From Salisediminibacterium beveridgei (GTDB taxonomy: Bacteria; Bacillota; Bacilli; Bacillales; Salisediminibacteriaceae), in the NCBI RefSeq assembly GCF_001721685.1, contig NZ_CP012502.1, positions 1,302,001-1,366,000 of the forward strand: a DNA stretch of 64,000 nucleotides. Direction: 5' to 3'. A program made the position numbers and the translations under genes. Positions 1-8,678 of the stretch are shown in pieces; position 1 is the stretch's first letter; the number at the start of each line of letters is the position of its first letter. Under the pieces are notes generated by a model that saw only the letters and a program-made list of their open reading frames with translations, did not search any database and was not told the DNA's origin.

Positions 1-1143
1 GGAGATGGCGGATATGAAAAAGAGCCAGCCGAGATAAGGATGTGTTTTCAAGAGACCGCTCATCTTCTTCAGGTGTGTTGTCCCGGAAACGTGCTCTGTA
101 GCACCTGCAAAGAAGAAGAGTGCGGATTTCACGATAATATTGTGTGCAAGGAAATAAAATGTACCTGCAATCGCAAGACTGGTGCCAATCCCGATCCCCA
201 TGATCATGTAACCAACCTGCGAAACGATATGAACGGCCAGGATCCGCTTGAAATCAAACTGAGCTACCGCACCGAGCACACCGATGAACATCGTGAGCCC
301 TCCCACAATGAGAAGGACGTTGAAGATCAATTGATCGTGATGGAAAATAAGCGTATACATCCTCATCACGGTATAAACACCGACTTTGGTTAACAGCCCC
401 CCGAATAATGCAGCCATTGCTGCCGGAGGTGCAAAGTAGGAGTGAGGCAGCCAGAAATAAAGCGGGAATATCGCACTCTTCGTACCAAAGACGAAGAGGA
501 AGACAAGCCCAATCACCGTCAAAATACCAGAGTTTCCAGCTTCATATAGTTCGCCGACTTTAATGGAGAGATCGGCCATATTCAATGTTCCGGTTACACC
601 ATAAATATAGGCAACCGCAATAATAAAGAACATTGAGGAAACAGTGTTGATGATCACATACTTCAATGATTCCCGCAGTTGGTACTTCTTACTCCCGAAC
701 GAAATCAGAATGAAGGATGAAATCAGCATCACTTCGAAAAAGACAAAAAGGTTAAACAAGTCACCTGTCAGGAATGAACCATTGACGCCAACGATTAAAA
801 ACAGAAAGAACGAATGGAAATAATGATATTCCCGTTCAGCTGTGAAGGTTTGATACGTATAGAACAAGGTGACCAGTCCAAGTATGCTGGCAAGCCAGAC
901 CAATGATGCGGACAACAGATCGCCTACCAGAATAATGCCGAATGGTGCAGGCCAGTCACCAAGGGCAAGTGTTTGAATCCCATCTGCATATGCGAAGTAA
1001 ACCAGGGTTGTTGATGCCAACAGAACCAGCAGCATGGACGAAACAGTCAAAATCCGCTGCAGATTTTTGTACTCTTTGAAAAAGATAAGCACAACCCCGA
1101 TTAACAGAGGGATGAGTATGGGTAATACGACTAGATTAATCAT
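1..1143 (-). CDS. mrpD: Mrp Na+/H+ antiporter subunit D (C-terminus off window)
   Basis: This is the membrane subunit D of the Mrp (Mnh/Sha) Na+/H+ antiporter, related to complex I NuoL/M/N. The reading frame starts at the ATG at 1143 and stays open to the window edge, so 381 codons are visible and the C-terminus is missing. The last visible residues (LGWLFFISAIS) match the well-conserved stretch before the AGIPP motif of MrpD. The start overlaps the end of mrpC by 8 bases, which indicates translational coupling in one operon read leftward. The family is about 490 residues long and forms the proton/sodium path with MrpA. In alkaliphiles Mrp exports Na+ and keeps the cytoplasm near neutral. 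The open frame on the other strand here is a shadow. Confidence 0.93.
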   Translation of the reverse strand, partial: MINLVVLPILIPLLIGVVLIFFKEYKNLQRILTVSSMLLVLLASTTLVYFAYADGIQTLALGDWPAPFGIILVGDLLSASLVWLASILGLVTLFYTYQTFTAEREYHYFHSFFLFLIVGVNGSFLTGDLFNLFVFFEVMLISSFILISFGSKKYQLRESLKYVIINTVSSMFFIIAVAYIYGVTGTLNMADLSIKVGELYEAGNSGILTVIGLVFLFVFGTKSAIFPLYFWLPHSYFAPPAAMAALFGGLLTKVGVYTVMRMYTLIFHHDQLIFNVLLIVGGLTMFIGVLGAVAQFDFKRILAVHIVSQVGYMIMGIGIGTSLAIAGTFYFLAHNIIVKSALFFFAGATEHVSGTTHLKKMSGLLKTHPYLGWLFFISAIS

Positions 1144-1474
1144 CTTCAGATCCCCTTAATTCATCAAAGTTGTCTGTTCCGTGCGCTTTATATGTCCGGT
1201 AGGCCAATACGAGCATAAACGCAGTAATACCAAAACCAATAACAATTGCTGTCAGGATCAGCGCCTGAGGAAGCGGGTCTGCATAAGATGCAGCTTCCTC
1301 TCCCAAAAGAGGTGGCGATCCGAGCTTCAAGCCTGATAAAGTCAGCAGTAACAAATGCGCCGCATGTGAAAGAATAACGACGCCCAGGATAACGCGTAAA
1401 AGGCTTTTGGTCAAAATCAGATAGGTTGCCACGGAGACAAATATGCCGATCATAAAAATCATGAGTATTTCCAT
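1136..1474 (-). CDS. mrpC: Mrp Na+/H+ antiporter subunit C
   Basis: Small membrane protein of 112 residues, the homologue of complex I NuoK. Three hydrophobic segments are visible (about residues 3-22, 29-48 and 70-93), followed by a short charged tail ending ELRGSEDD. Length and arrangement are normal for MrpC. The start codon shares a base with the stop of mrpB (TGATG), and a GGAGGATG Shine-Dalgarno lies inside the end of mrpB. The gene overlaps mrpD by 8 bases. It is an essential structural subunit of the antiporter complex in the cytoplasmic membrane. Confidence 0.95.
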   Translation of the reverse strand: MEILMIFMIGIFVSVATYLILTKSLLRVILGVVILSHAAHLLLLTLSGLKLGSPPLLGEEAASYADPLPQALILTAIVIGFGITAFMLVLAYRTYKAHGTDNFDELRGSEDD

Positions 1475-1899
1475 CAGCTATCATCCTCCGCAATTGTCAG
1501 TATAGTCAAGAGTGTAAACCCGACGACAACAAGGTAAATACCAAGGTCGAAAGGCAAGGCAGAAGTCAATTCGATTTCGCCGAGGATAGGTACATTATAG
1601 TATTCAAAAAACTGCGTTAAATACGGAAATCCAAAAAACATACCGACAATGCCCGTAACGATTGCGATTAACAATCCAGCGGCAATGATCCTTTCGTAGT
1701 TGAATGGAATAACCCGTTTAATGGTCTTCAGGTCAAAGCTTAAATAGAGCAAAACCAGTGCTGAAGCAGTCATTAATCCACCTATAAAACCCCCGCCGGG
1801 ATTGTTGTGTCCGGCAAAAAACAAAAACACGGAAAAGGCGAGAATAATGAAAGCAACGATTCGGGTGATTACATGGAGTTGAATCGGGTTATTCATCAT
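1474..1899 (-). CDS. mrpB: Mrp Na+/H+ antiporter subunit B
   Basis: This 141-residue membrane protein of the MnhB family has four hydrophobic segments. It carries the conserved NPGGGFIGGL stretch near residues 32-41, which is typical of MrpB and of the MrpB-like tail of MrpA. The start at 1899 (MMNNPIQ) follows GGAGGGG by 7 bases and overlaps the mrpA stop by 4 bases (ATGA). It lies between mrpA and mrpC in the standard Mrp order. The subunit is needed for assembly and Na+ transport of the complex. Length is as expected. Confidence 0.95.
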   Translation of the reverse strand: MMNNPIQLHVITRIVAFIILAFSVFLFFAGHNNPGGGFIGGLMTASALVLLYLSFDLKTIKRVIPFNYERIIAAGLLIAIVTGIVGMFFGFPYLTQFFEYYNVPILGEIELTSALPFDLGIYLVVVGFTLLTILTIAEDDS

Positions 1900-4319
1900 A
1901 CGCCATCCCCTCCCGATGCTTTATATTTAATCAACACGACAACGGCAAGACCAACGATCCCCAGAACAAGCACTTCAAGCAATGTATCAAGTCCACGGAA
2001 ATCGACGAGGATCACGTTGACGATGTTCTGTCCGCCTGCAAGTGCATATGCGTTTTCCACGAAATAGTCTGAAATCGGTGAAACCGGGTTAGCTGTGCTG
2101 AACGCATGCGCACTCAGTGCCACCAGTGTAACCACTGTTCCGACCCCGATGGAAATCACGAGGTTGGTCAGTTTAAAAGCCGGTTTGAAGCTCTCTTTTT
2201 TTAACTCAGGCAAATGGTAGAAAACCAGCAGTAATAACACAACCATGACAGTTTCCACCAATAGCTGGGTCAACGCCAAGTCAGGTGCCCGGAGCACAAC
2301 GAACAAGAGTGCAACGAGGAAACCGACAACACCCAGGAGCACAATGGCAGGGATCCTTTTGGATACAAATGGAATTGCGACTGTGGCTAAGGTTGTCGCA
2401 GCGACAATCAAGAAGAGATATGGTGATATCGCCGCCGTTTGACTGAAATCAATAGTGATGGAACCGGTGGTGATCAATGCATAACCGAGTACAAGAATCA
2501 AGAAAGTGAACATATACATGAAGTAATGTCTCAGTTTACCGGTCATCTGGATGCCATCGACTTTTTGGGCACCGCTGATGAGGCCTTTGAGGCCATTATC
2601 ATAGAACCAGTTGAATAGATCCCGTTCACCTGCATAAAATGCTGTACGCTCCAACTTTTGAATGTTCAAGAAGATCGCAGCACCTATGAAGACGACACCA
2701 AGGGTCATTAACAGTTCTGCGTTGATGCCATGCCAATGATAAATATTAATATAAAACTGTTCGCCCGGTGCTGTCAGCCCAGGGAGAATCGCCTGCATCG
2801 CCGGTTCAATAATGGTGTAAGCGAGCAGGTTTGGAAACAACCCGAAGAAAATCACCATGCTTGCCAGAACGGCTGGTGAAATCAGCATCCCTATAGGAGC
2901 TTCATGGGCGTGTTTTGGCAATTGATCTGGTTTATGTTCTCCGGTAAACGTCTTGAAGAGCATCATTGCTGAATACACAAAGGTGAAAACAGATGCAATC
3001 CATGCGATAACCGGGAAGATCATCATCAGAGCCTGACCACTGAAGGCGTCAACGGTCGCAGCATTTAAGGCACCTTCAAAGAACAGTTCTTTACTGAGAA
3101 AGCCGTTAAAGGGAGGCAAACCGGCCATGGATGCAATACCGATAACAGAAATGGTGAAAGTCACCGGCATGATCGCCATCAAACCGCCTAATTTCCGTAT
3201 ATCCCGGGTGCCGGTCTCATGGTCAATGATCTCGACCACCATAAACAGACTGCCTTTGAAAGTCGCGTGATTGAACAGATGGAATACGGCGGCAAGAACG
3301 GCCACTGTATAGAGCGATTGTCCACCATCCAGACCGTAATGGAATGCAGCAGAGCCCATCCCCAGAAGACTCATGATTAAACCGAGCTGACTGACGGTTG
3401 AAAAGGCGAGAATGCCTTTGAGGTCTTTTTGTCTTACAGCAGAAACAGATCCCCATAAAAGCGTAAAGAGACCGAATCCGGTAACGATCCAGAACCATTC
3501 TTGCTGACCGCCAAAAAGTGGCGTCAGACGGGCCACAAGGTAGATGCCGGCTTTTACCATTGTGGCGGAATGTAAGTAGGCACTGACCGGTGTTGGAGCT
3601 TCCATAGCGTCCGGTAACCAGATATGGAATGGAAACTGTGCCGATTTCGTAAATGCGCCGGCCAAAATCAAAAGCATGGCAGGAAGGAAATATGGATTTG
3701 CAGCAATCTGATCCGCCACTTCAATGATGCCCCGAATGCTGAAGGTTCCCGTCATCAAATACAGCAATGTGAACCCTGCGAGCATTGCAAAGCCGCCTGT
3801 TACGGTAATCAACATGGATTTTTGAGCACCGTAGCGGGATTTCTCTTTGTGGAACCAGTACCCGATTAGTAATGCGGATGATAAACTGGTCAACTCCCAA
3901 AAGACATAGAGAACGATCAGGTTATCAGAGAGAACCACCCCGAGCATTGCACCCATGAACATCATCAGATACACATAAAAATTGTTCAATGGCTCATCTT
4001 TTTTGTTGGCAATGTAGTAAATAGAGTAAAGAACCACCAGTATTCCAATCCCACTGATCAACAGAGCGAATAGAAGGCTGAGTCCGTCCACATAAACCGT
4101 GTAGGCAATGTCCAGAGACGGTACCCATTCAAAAGTGTACATGACCTCCTGAAACGGATCTCCGCTGAAAGGCAGGTATTGAAGCATAAACAAAAAAATG
4201 ATTAACGGTACAGGCAATAAAAACCAGCCTGTATGGACACTTCGGAATCTTTTATACAGAAATGGAATGAATATGGCCACGATAAATGGCAATAATGGAA
4301 TCAAGTGAAGCGTTGACAA
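1896..4319 (-). CDS. mrpA: Mrp Na+/H+ antiporter subunit A
   Basis: This 807-residue, many-helix membrane protein is the large antiporter subunit. Residues about 70-420 form the NuoL-like proton-translocation domain, with the conserved FWELTSL motif carrying Glu142. The C-terminal part (from about 610) is the MrpB-like/DUF4040 domain found in Mrp and absent from NuoL. The start codon is TTG at 4319: an AAAAGGGAGGT Shine-Dalgarno ends 7 bases before it and no ATG fits better. It is the first gene of the operon A-B-C-D read leftward, so E, F and G should lie beyond the window. The family uses the H+ gradient to expel Na+ and is central to alkaline pH and salt tolerance. Confidence 0.96.
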   Translation of the reverse strand: MSTLHLIPLLPFIVAIFIPFLYKRFRSVHTGWFLLPVPLIIFLFMLQYLPFSGDPFQEVMYTFEWVPSLDIAYTVYVDGLSLLFALLISGIGILVVLYSIYYIANKKDEPLNNFYVYLMMFMGAMLGVVLSDNLIVLYVFWELTSLSSALLIGYWFHKEKSRYGAQKSMLITVTGGFAMLAGFTLLYLMTGTFSIRGIIEVADQIAANPYFLPAMLLILAGAFTKSAQFPFHIWLPDAMEAPTPVSAYLHSATMVKAGIYLVARLTPLFGGQQEWFWIVTGFGLFTLLWGSVSAVRQKDLKGILAFSTVSQLGLIMSLLGMGSAAFHYGLDGGQSLYTVAVLAAVFHLFNHATFKGSLFMVVEIIDHETGTRDIRKLGGLMAIMPVTFTISVIGIASMAGLPPFNGFLSKELFFEGALNAATVDAFSGQALMMIFPVIAWIASVFTFVYSAMMLFKTFTGEHKPDQLPKHAHEAPIGMLISPAVLASMVIFFGLFPNLLAYTIIEPAMQAILPGLTAPGEQFYINIYHWHGINAELLMTLGVVFIGAAIFLNIQKLERTAFYAGERDLFNWFYDNGLKGLISGAQKVDGIQMTGKLRHYFMYMFTFLILVLGYALITTGSITIDFSQTAAISPYLFLIVAATTLATVAIPFVSKRIPAIVLLGVVGFLVALLFVVLRAPDLALTQLLVETVMVVLLLLVFYHLPELKKESFKPAFKLTNLVISIGVGTVVTLVALSAHAFSTANPVSPISDYFVENAYALAGGQNIVNVILVDFRGLDTLLEVLVLGIVGLAVVVLIKYKASGGDGV

Positions 4320-4383
4320 ATGATATACCTCCCTTTTATTAAAATGTAGTTTGAGCTTACAAGTTCATTGGATTCATGGTTGG

Positions 4384-4448
4384 CATCATGACGAATCCGT
4401 CCTGGATTTACTCAGAACGGACAGGCTGCCGGCCGGGTCCCGTGCGCA
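4384..4448 (-). promoter_or_regulatory. Structured leader of the mrp operon, possible RNA switch
   Basis: Read on the minus strand, the mRNA can form a 9-bp hairpin: TCCGTTCTG (4421-4413) pairs with CAGGACGGA (4404-4396) with one G-U pair. Just upstream GGGAC (4441-4437) can pair with the same GTCC (4422-4419) around a CCGGCCGG core, so the two folds compete. A second weaker hairpin (GGATT...AATCC, both arms containing CATG) follows toward the gene. GC content stands out from the AT-rich surroundings. No T-run follows, so any control would act on translation or stability. Ligand and class are unknown. A Na+ riboswitch would make sense next to an Na+ exporter, but I cannot confirm it. Confidence 0.4.
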
Positions 4449-4621
4449 ACTTTACGATTATCACATTAAGCATACGTAAAATTATAATATAAATCCAACC
4501 CCCATGCATCCTTAGAAGCCTTTATTCCGTAGTGATTTTTCAGTTTTATTAAATATGAAGAAACTGATCGAACATAACGAAAAAAAATTTTTTTCTAACC
4601 CGTGAAATAAACAAATTCAGT

Positions 4622-4651
4622 TTGAAATCATGGGGTGGAAACAGGTATGAT
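4622..4651 (+). promoter_or_regulatory. Sigma-A promoter of yqeG operon
   Basis: TTGAAA (4622-4627), 18-base spacer, TATGAT (4646-4651). It is placed 56 bases before the GTG start of yqeG and faces the right way. It probably drives the yqeG-yqeM gene run. Confidence 0.65.
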
Positions 4652-4707
4652 AGATAAGTGTCAGAACGTGTGTATAAAAGATTAACCACGAAAAGAGGGA
4701 TCGGCAG

Positions 4708-5241
4708 GTGCTGAAACGATTCATCCCAAAACAGTATGTACCGACAGTGTTTGATATCTCCATTCAGGGATTAAAAGATGCAGGGATCCATTATATCATT
4801 ACGGACCTGGACAATACACTGGTTGCCTGGGATCAGGCAAATGCAACAGAAGAACTTGAAGCATGGTTTACTCACCTCAGAAAAGAGGGCTTTACCATTG
4901 CCATCGTATCAAACAATAATGAGAAAAGGGTAAAAGCTTTTGCAGAACCGCTCAATATTCCTTTTATTTATAGAGCAAAAAAACCACTCACAGGTGGTTT
5001 TAATCAGGCTTTAAAGTTATTGAACGGAAGAAAAGAAGAGGCCGTTGTGATTGGTGATCAGCTGATGACGGATATTCTTGGCGCGAACCGCGGCGGTTAT
5101 AACACGGTTTTGGTTGTGCCGGTGAAACCTTCAGACAGTGTTTTCACGAAATTCAACCGCATTATGGAAAGACGTGTATTCAGTGCGATGAAACGAAAGG
5201 GGTTAATTGAATGGGATCAGATCGACAGCAGGAAACGATAA
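4708..5241 (+). CDS. yqeG: YqeG family HAD-superfamily phosphatase
   Basis: This 177-residue HAD phosphatase of the YqeG (IIIA) family shows the first catalytic motif DLDNT at residues 33-37, the motif II serine in VSNNNE near residue 70, and the acidic motif GDQLMTDILGAN near 114-125. The physiological substrate in Bacillus is not established. The distant mitochondrial relative acts on phosphatidylglycerophosphate. The start is GTG at 4708, with GAGGGA 7 bases upstream. The 3' end overlaps yqeH by 31 bases, as in other Bacillaceae, so the two are translationally coupled. Confidence 0.93.
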   Translation: MLKRFIPKQYVPTVFDISIQGLKDAGIHYIITDLDNTLVAWDQANATEELEAWFTHLRKEGFTIAIVSNNNEKRVKAFAEPLNIPFIYRAKKPLTGGFNQALKLLNGRKEEAVVIGDQLMTDILGANRGGYNTVLVVPVKPSDSVFTKFNRIMERRVFSAMKRKGLIEWDQIDSRKR

Positions 5242-6332
5242 TGTGCGCAGGCTGCGGCGTAAAGATACAAACAGAGGACAAAAACAAAGCGGGGTACACT
5301 CCCTCATCGGCACTCGAGCGAGAAATCTTAATTTGTCAACGCTGCTTCCGATTAAAACATTACAATGAAGTGCAGGATGTTTCATTAACAGACGATGATT
5401 TCCTGAGAATATTAAATGAATTAGGCAACAAAAAAGGTCTTGTCGTCAAAATCGTGGATATTTTTGATTTTGATGGCAGCTGGCTGAACGGTCTTCAGCG
5501 CTATGTCGGTCAAAATCCAATCCTTCTGGTCGGCAACAAGGTCGATCTCCTGCCTAAATCTGTTAAACGTCAGAAAGTGATTCAATGGATGAAAAAAGCA
5601 GCAAAAGACAAAGGGTTGAAACCGGTGGATGTGCATCTGATGAGCGCTGAAACCGGAGAAGGCGTCCTGGAAGCGGCTGATTTGATAGAGTCTTATCGCA
5701 ATCAGGGTGATGTCTTTGTAGCGGGATGCACCAACACGGGGAAATCGACATTTATCAACCGGCTGCTGAAAGAATTTGGTGCTGCAGAAGATCTGATGAT
5801 CACAACATCAAACATTCCGGGCACGACGTTGGATATGATCGATGTGCCGCTTGACGACGGGGCTTCCCTTTACGACACGCCAGGCATTATTAATCCGCAT
5901 CAAATGGCCCATCTGGTTGGAGCGTCGTCGTTGAAAGTCATGATGCCCCGAAAAGAAGTGAAACCAAAAATATTTCAGTTATCCAGTGAACAGTCGATCT
6001 TTTTTGCCGGACTTGGACGCGTTGATTTTCTGAAAGGGGAACGTCAGTCTTTCGTCGTTTATATGTCCAATGATCTGTATATTCACCGGACAAAGCTCGA
6101 AAAGGCGGATCATCTTTATGAGACGCAGCTAGGAGATCAGTTGGCACCGCCGACAGGCGATGAATTGACAGAATTTCCGGCTTTAAAACGAAAAGAGTGG
6201 AAAGTGGAAGCTGGCAAATTTGATATCGTGTATTCCGGACTTGGGTGGGTAACGATTGATGGCCCGGGTGCCATTGTTGCATCCTATGCACCTGTTGGTG
6301 TTGAAGTGACTATCAGACCTTCTATATTTTGA
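5211..6332 (+). CDS. yqeH: Circularly permuted GTPase YqeH, ribosome assembly
   Basis: This 373-residue GTPase is needed for 30S subunit maturation. An N-terminal zinc finger is visible (CxxC at residues 12 and 15, and at 42 and 45). The G motifs run in permuted order: NKVD (near 110) comes before the P-loop GCTNTGKST (near 172) and DTPG (near 222). This order defines the YqeH/YlqF class. A C-terminal RNA-binding domain follows. The start at 5211 has AAAGGGG upstream. An in-frame ATG at 5241, exactly at the yqeG stop, would remove ten residues and is an alternative. Length is normal. Confidence 0.95.
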   Translation: MGSDRQQETIMCAGCGVKIQTEDKNKAGYTPSSALEREILICQRCFRLKHYNEVQDVSLTDDDFLRILNELGNKKGLVVKIVDIFDFDGSWLNGLQRYVGQNPILLVGNKVDLLPKSVKRQKVIQWMKKAAKDKGLKPVDVHLMSAETGEGVLEAADLIESYRNQGDVFVAGCTNTGKSTFINRLLKEFGAAEDLMITTSNIPGTTLDMIDVPLDDGASLYDTPGIINPHQMAHLVGASSLKVMMPRKEVKPKIFQLSSEQSIFFAGLGRVDFLKGERQSFVVYMSNDLYIHRTKLEKADHLYETQLGDQLAPPTGDELTEFPALKRKEWKVEAGKFDIVYSGLGWVTIDGPGAIVASYAPVGVEVTIRPSIF

Positions 6333-6374
6333 TGAAATGTGCTCTGAAATGAAGGGAAGATGAGGTGAGCAGAG

Positions 6375-7211
6375 ATGAAACAGTTATTTGGTGTTATAGG
6401 AGATCCGATTGAACACAGTCTGTCTCCTGTCATGCATGAAGCGGCGTTTGAGCATGTCGGGATAGCTGCAGATTATCATGCCTTTCATGTATTACCAAAA
6501 GATTTGCAAGGTGCCCTTGAAGGTGTTAAAGCCCTGGGTATAAGTGGGCTCAATGTGACGATCCCCCATAAGGTGAACGTGATGAGGTATCTGGATCATA
6601 TTGACCCTTTAGCAGAACGGATTGGTGCAGTGAATACCATCGTGAACGATGACGGTATCCTGACGGGTTATAATACGGATGGCATGGGGTATCTTGAAGG
6701 ATTGCGTCCACTTTTGGACATGCCGTTGACGGATATGCGTGCTCTGATCATCGGAGCAGGAGGCGCTGCCAGGGCAGTAGCCATGACACTCGCATCCAAA
6801 GGAATCAAAGAATTGTATATTGCCAACCGGACCGAGACGAAAGCCGGAGAACTGGCCAAAGCATGTAAGCCGCTTACGGCGACGAGGTCATTAACGTTGA
6901 GTCTCGCACAGGCAAGGCTCATGGAATTTGATCTGGTAGTCAATACGACGTCAGTCGGTATGGCGCCAAATGTTGATAACCTGCCAATCTCTTTGGAGAT
7001 GCTGGGCAGACATACGATCATTACCGACCTGATTTACAACCCGGATGAAACGCGGTTTCTTAAGATGGCCCGGCAAAAAGGGGCAAAAACACAAAATGGA
7101 TTGAATATGTTTGTTCTTCAAGGCGGACTGGCCTTTGAAAAATGGACTGGAAAATCAGCCCCGCGCGATGTAATGCGAAAAGCGGTGCTGGAACAATTAG
7201 GAGGTAACTGA
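6375..7211 (+). CDS. aroE: Shikimate dehydrogenase (NADP+)
   Basis: This 278-residue enzyme reduces 3-dehydroshikimate to shikimate in aromatic amino acid synthesis. The substrate domain shows SLSPVMHEAAF (15-25) and NVTIPHK at 60-66 with catalytic Lys66. The NADP domain has the glycine-rich GAGGAARA near 127-134. The NTDG motif near 101 carries the catalytic Asp. AGATGAGGTGAGCAG precedes the ATG. Its stop overlaps the next start by one base (TGATG). It sits in its usual place between yqeH and yhbY. Confidence 0.97.
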   Translation: MKQLFGVIGDPIEHSLSPVMHEAAFEHVGIAADYHAFHVLPKDLQGALEGVKALGISGLNVTIPHKVNVMRYLDHIDPLAERIGAVNTIVNDDGILTGYNTDGMGYLEGLRPLLDMPLTDMRALIIGAGGAARAVAMTLASKGIKELYIANRTETKAGELAKACKPLTATRSLTLSLAQARLMEFDLVVNTTSVGMAPNVDNLPISLEMLGRHTIITDLIYNPDETRFLKMARQKGAKTQNGLNMFVLQGGLAFEKWTGKSAPRDVMRKAVLEQLGGN

Positions 7212-7504
7212 TGTTAACTGGCAAACAGAAAAGATATTTACGGAGTTTGGCGCATAATTTGAAACCGATTTTTCAAGTGGGAAAAGGCGGAGTGAATGAC
7301 AATCTGATTAAGCAGGTCGGAGAGGCACTTGAAGCGAGAGAATTAATCAAAGTGAGTGTGCTCCAAAACTGCCTGGAAGATAAGCATGATGTGGGAGCAC
7401 AAATCTCAAAAGGTGCGGATGCTCATCTGGTCCAAATCATCGGTAATACGATTGTTCTCTATAAAACATCTGAGGAGAATCAATCCATTGATTTGCCGTC
7501 ATAG
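7211..7504 (+). CDS. yhbY: YhbY-type (CRM domain) RNA-binding protein
   Basis: This 97-residue protein consists of one CRS1/YhbY RNA-binding domain. The opening LTGKQKRYLRSLAH and the central VGKGG motif (near 27-31, GKGG loop) are family hallmarks. In E. coli and Bacillus it associates with pre-50S ribosomal particles. The B. subtilis name is yqeI. It starts one base into the aroE stop and lies 17 bases before nadD. Its neighbours yqeH and rsfS also act in ribosome assembly, so a shared transcript makes sense. Confidence 0.93.
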   Translation: MLTGKQKRYLRSLAHNLKPIFQVGKGGVNDNLIKQVGEALEARELIKVSVLQNCLEDKHDVGAQISKGADAHLVQIIGNTIVLYKTSEENQSIDLPS

Positions 7505-7521
7505 GTAAGGAGGAACCACTG

Positions 7522-8112
7522 ATGCAGCATACAGGTATTCTCGGAGGGACGTTTGATCCACCACATATCGGTCACGTGATCATGGCGGAAGAAGCCAGGA
7601 TCAACCGGGGCTTTGATGAAATCTGGTGGCTGCCGAATGCCCTGCCCCCTCATAAGGAAGCCTCTGGTGCCACGACTCAGGAAGATCGTTTAGAAATGGT
7701 GAAGAGGATCACGGATCTCTCCAACCACTATAAACTGTGTGATATCGAAATGGAAAGGGAAGGCCGGTCCTTTACAATTGATACGATCAAGGAACTGATT
7801 AAAAGGTATCCGGACCACCGCTTTGAATTTATTATGGGTGGAGACAGTCTTACTGGGTTTTATAGCTGGCATGAGGCACAAAAACTGGCCTCGCTTCTGC
7901 CGTTCACCGTTTTCGCAAGACCCGGATATCCGATCCCCGATACCTTATTACCAGAGTCATTAACGATCCTGAAAGATATTTCGTTGGATCTTTCTTCAAC
8001 GGATATCCGTGATCGTATGAAACAAGGCAAAGATAACCGGTATCTGCTGACTGATCAAGTGTATTCTTATATCAGGAAGAAGGGTTTGTATGAACGAAAC
8101 ACAGGCTTTTGA
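7522..8112 (+). CDS. nadD: Nicotinate-mononucleotide adenylyltransferase
   Basis: This 196-residue nucleotidyltransferase makes deamido-NAD from nicotinate mononucleotide and ATP. The signature GGTFDPPHIGH lies at residues 8-18 with the HxGH-type motif, and the C-terminal LSSTDIR motif (near 159-165) binds ATP phosphates. AAGGAGG precedes the start. The last 23 bases overlap yqeK, so the two are coupled. This pair is conserved across Bacillota, as is rsfS downstream. Length is normal for the family. Confidence 0.97.
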   Translation: MQHTGILGGTFDPPHIGHVIMAEEARINRGFDEIWWLPNALPPHKEASGATTQEDRLEMVKRITDLSNHYKLCDIEMEREGRSFTIDTIKELIKRYPDHRFEFIMGGDSLTGFYSWHEAQKLASLLPFTVFARPGYPIPDTLLPESLTILKDISLDLSSTDIRDRMKQGKDNRYLLTDQVYSYIRKKGLYERNTGF

Positions 8113-8653
8113 ACAAGTGAAACAGGCGTTGAAACCGAAGCGATTTGAACACACCATCAGAGTCGTTACGACCGCTGAAAAGCTTCAGAATAGGTTTGGC
8201 GGAAACCTTGAAGTGATCCGTATGGCTGCTATCCTCCATGACTATGCCAAATATCGCCCCGTAGAAGAAATGAAACAGGAAGTAAGAGCAAACGACGAAC
8301 TTCCCCTGGAAATTCTTGATTACGGTGAAGAGATCCTGCACGCCTTTGTCGGTTCAGTCTATCTGAAGAAGGAATTGCAAGTGACGGACAACCGGATTTT
8401 AGACGCTGTTTCGTATCATACAACTGGCAGAGCAGGGATGACACTGGAAGAGAAAATCGTATTTCTCGCTGATTATATAGAGCCGGGACGAACCTTCAAA
8501 CAGGCAGCACTTGTCCGTGAGATTGCAGAAAAGAATTTAAACCAAGCCTGTTTTACATCTCTCGGATTTACAATACAGTTTCTTGCAGGCAAAGGGTTAC
8601 CGATTTACCCCGACACATTTATTGGGTATAATGATTTATATAAACAGATTTGA
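8090..8653 (+). CDS. yqeK: HD-domain hydrolase YqeK (Ap4A hydrolase)
   Basis: This 187-residue HD-superfamily protein has metal-binding residues His21 (EHTIRV) and His50-Asp51 (ILHDYAKYR), and a later His in SYHTTGR. Members of the YqeK family hydrolyse diadenosine tetraphosphate symmetrically to ADP. The gene overlaps nadD by 23 bases, and rsfS follows 25 bases downstream. In some bacteria nadD and yqeK are fused. Here they are separate proteins. Confidence 0.94.
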   Translation: MNETQAFEQVKQALKPKRFEHTIRVVTTAEKLQNRFGGNLEVIRMAAILHDYAKYRPVEEMKQEVRANDELPLEILDYGEEILHAFVGSVYLKKELQVTDNRILDAVSYHTTGRAGMTLEEKIVFLADYIEPGRTFKQAALVREIAEKNLNQACFTSLGFTIQFLAGKGLPIYPDTFIGYNDLYKQI

Positions 8654-8678
8654 CCAATGGAGGATTGATGATTGAATT

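Larger units (their letters stand above)
4320..4707. other. Divergent intergenic region mrpA / yqeG
   Basis: This 388-base stretch has no gene. It holds a GC-rich structured leader of mrpA on the minus strand (separate entry), a possible minus-strand -10 (TATAAT, 4486-4481) with no clear -35, an A8T8 tract near 4581-4595, and a good plus-strand promoter for yqeG at 4622-4651. Confidence 0.6.

Noticed and set aside
40..393. Open frame on the plus strand at the left edge, Cys-rich peptide
   Set aside because: It lies wholly opposite mrpD, whose conserved motifs are clear on the minus strand; there is no Shine-Dalgarno and the Cys-rich composition is a mirror of the mrpD codons.
4576..4600. A8T8 tract as a terminator or origin element
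   Set aside because: It is a simple A/T palindrome without a GC stem, and no DnaA boxes lie around it; it is more likely bent DNA upstream of a promoter.
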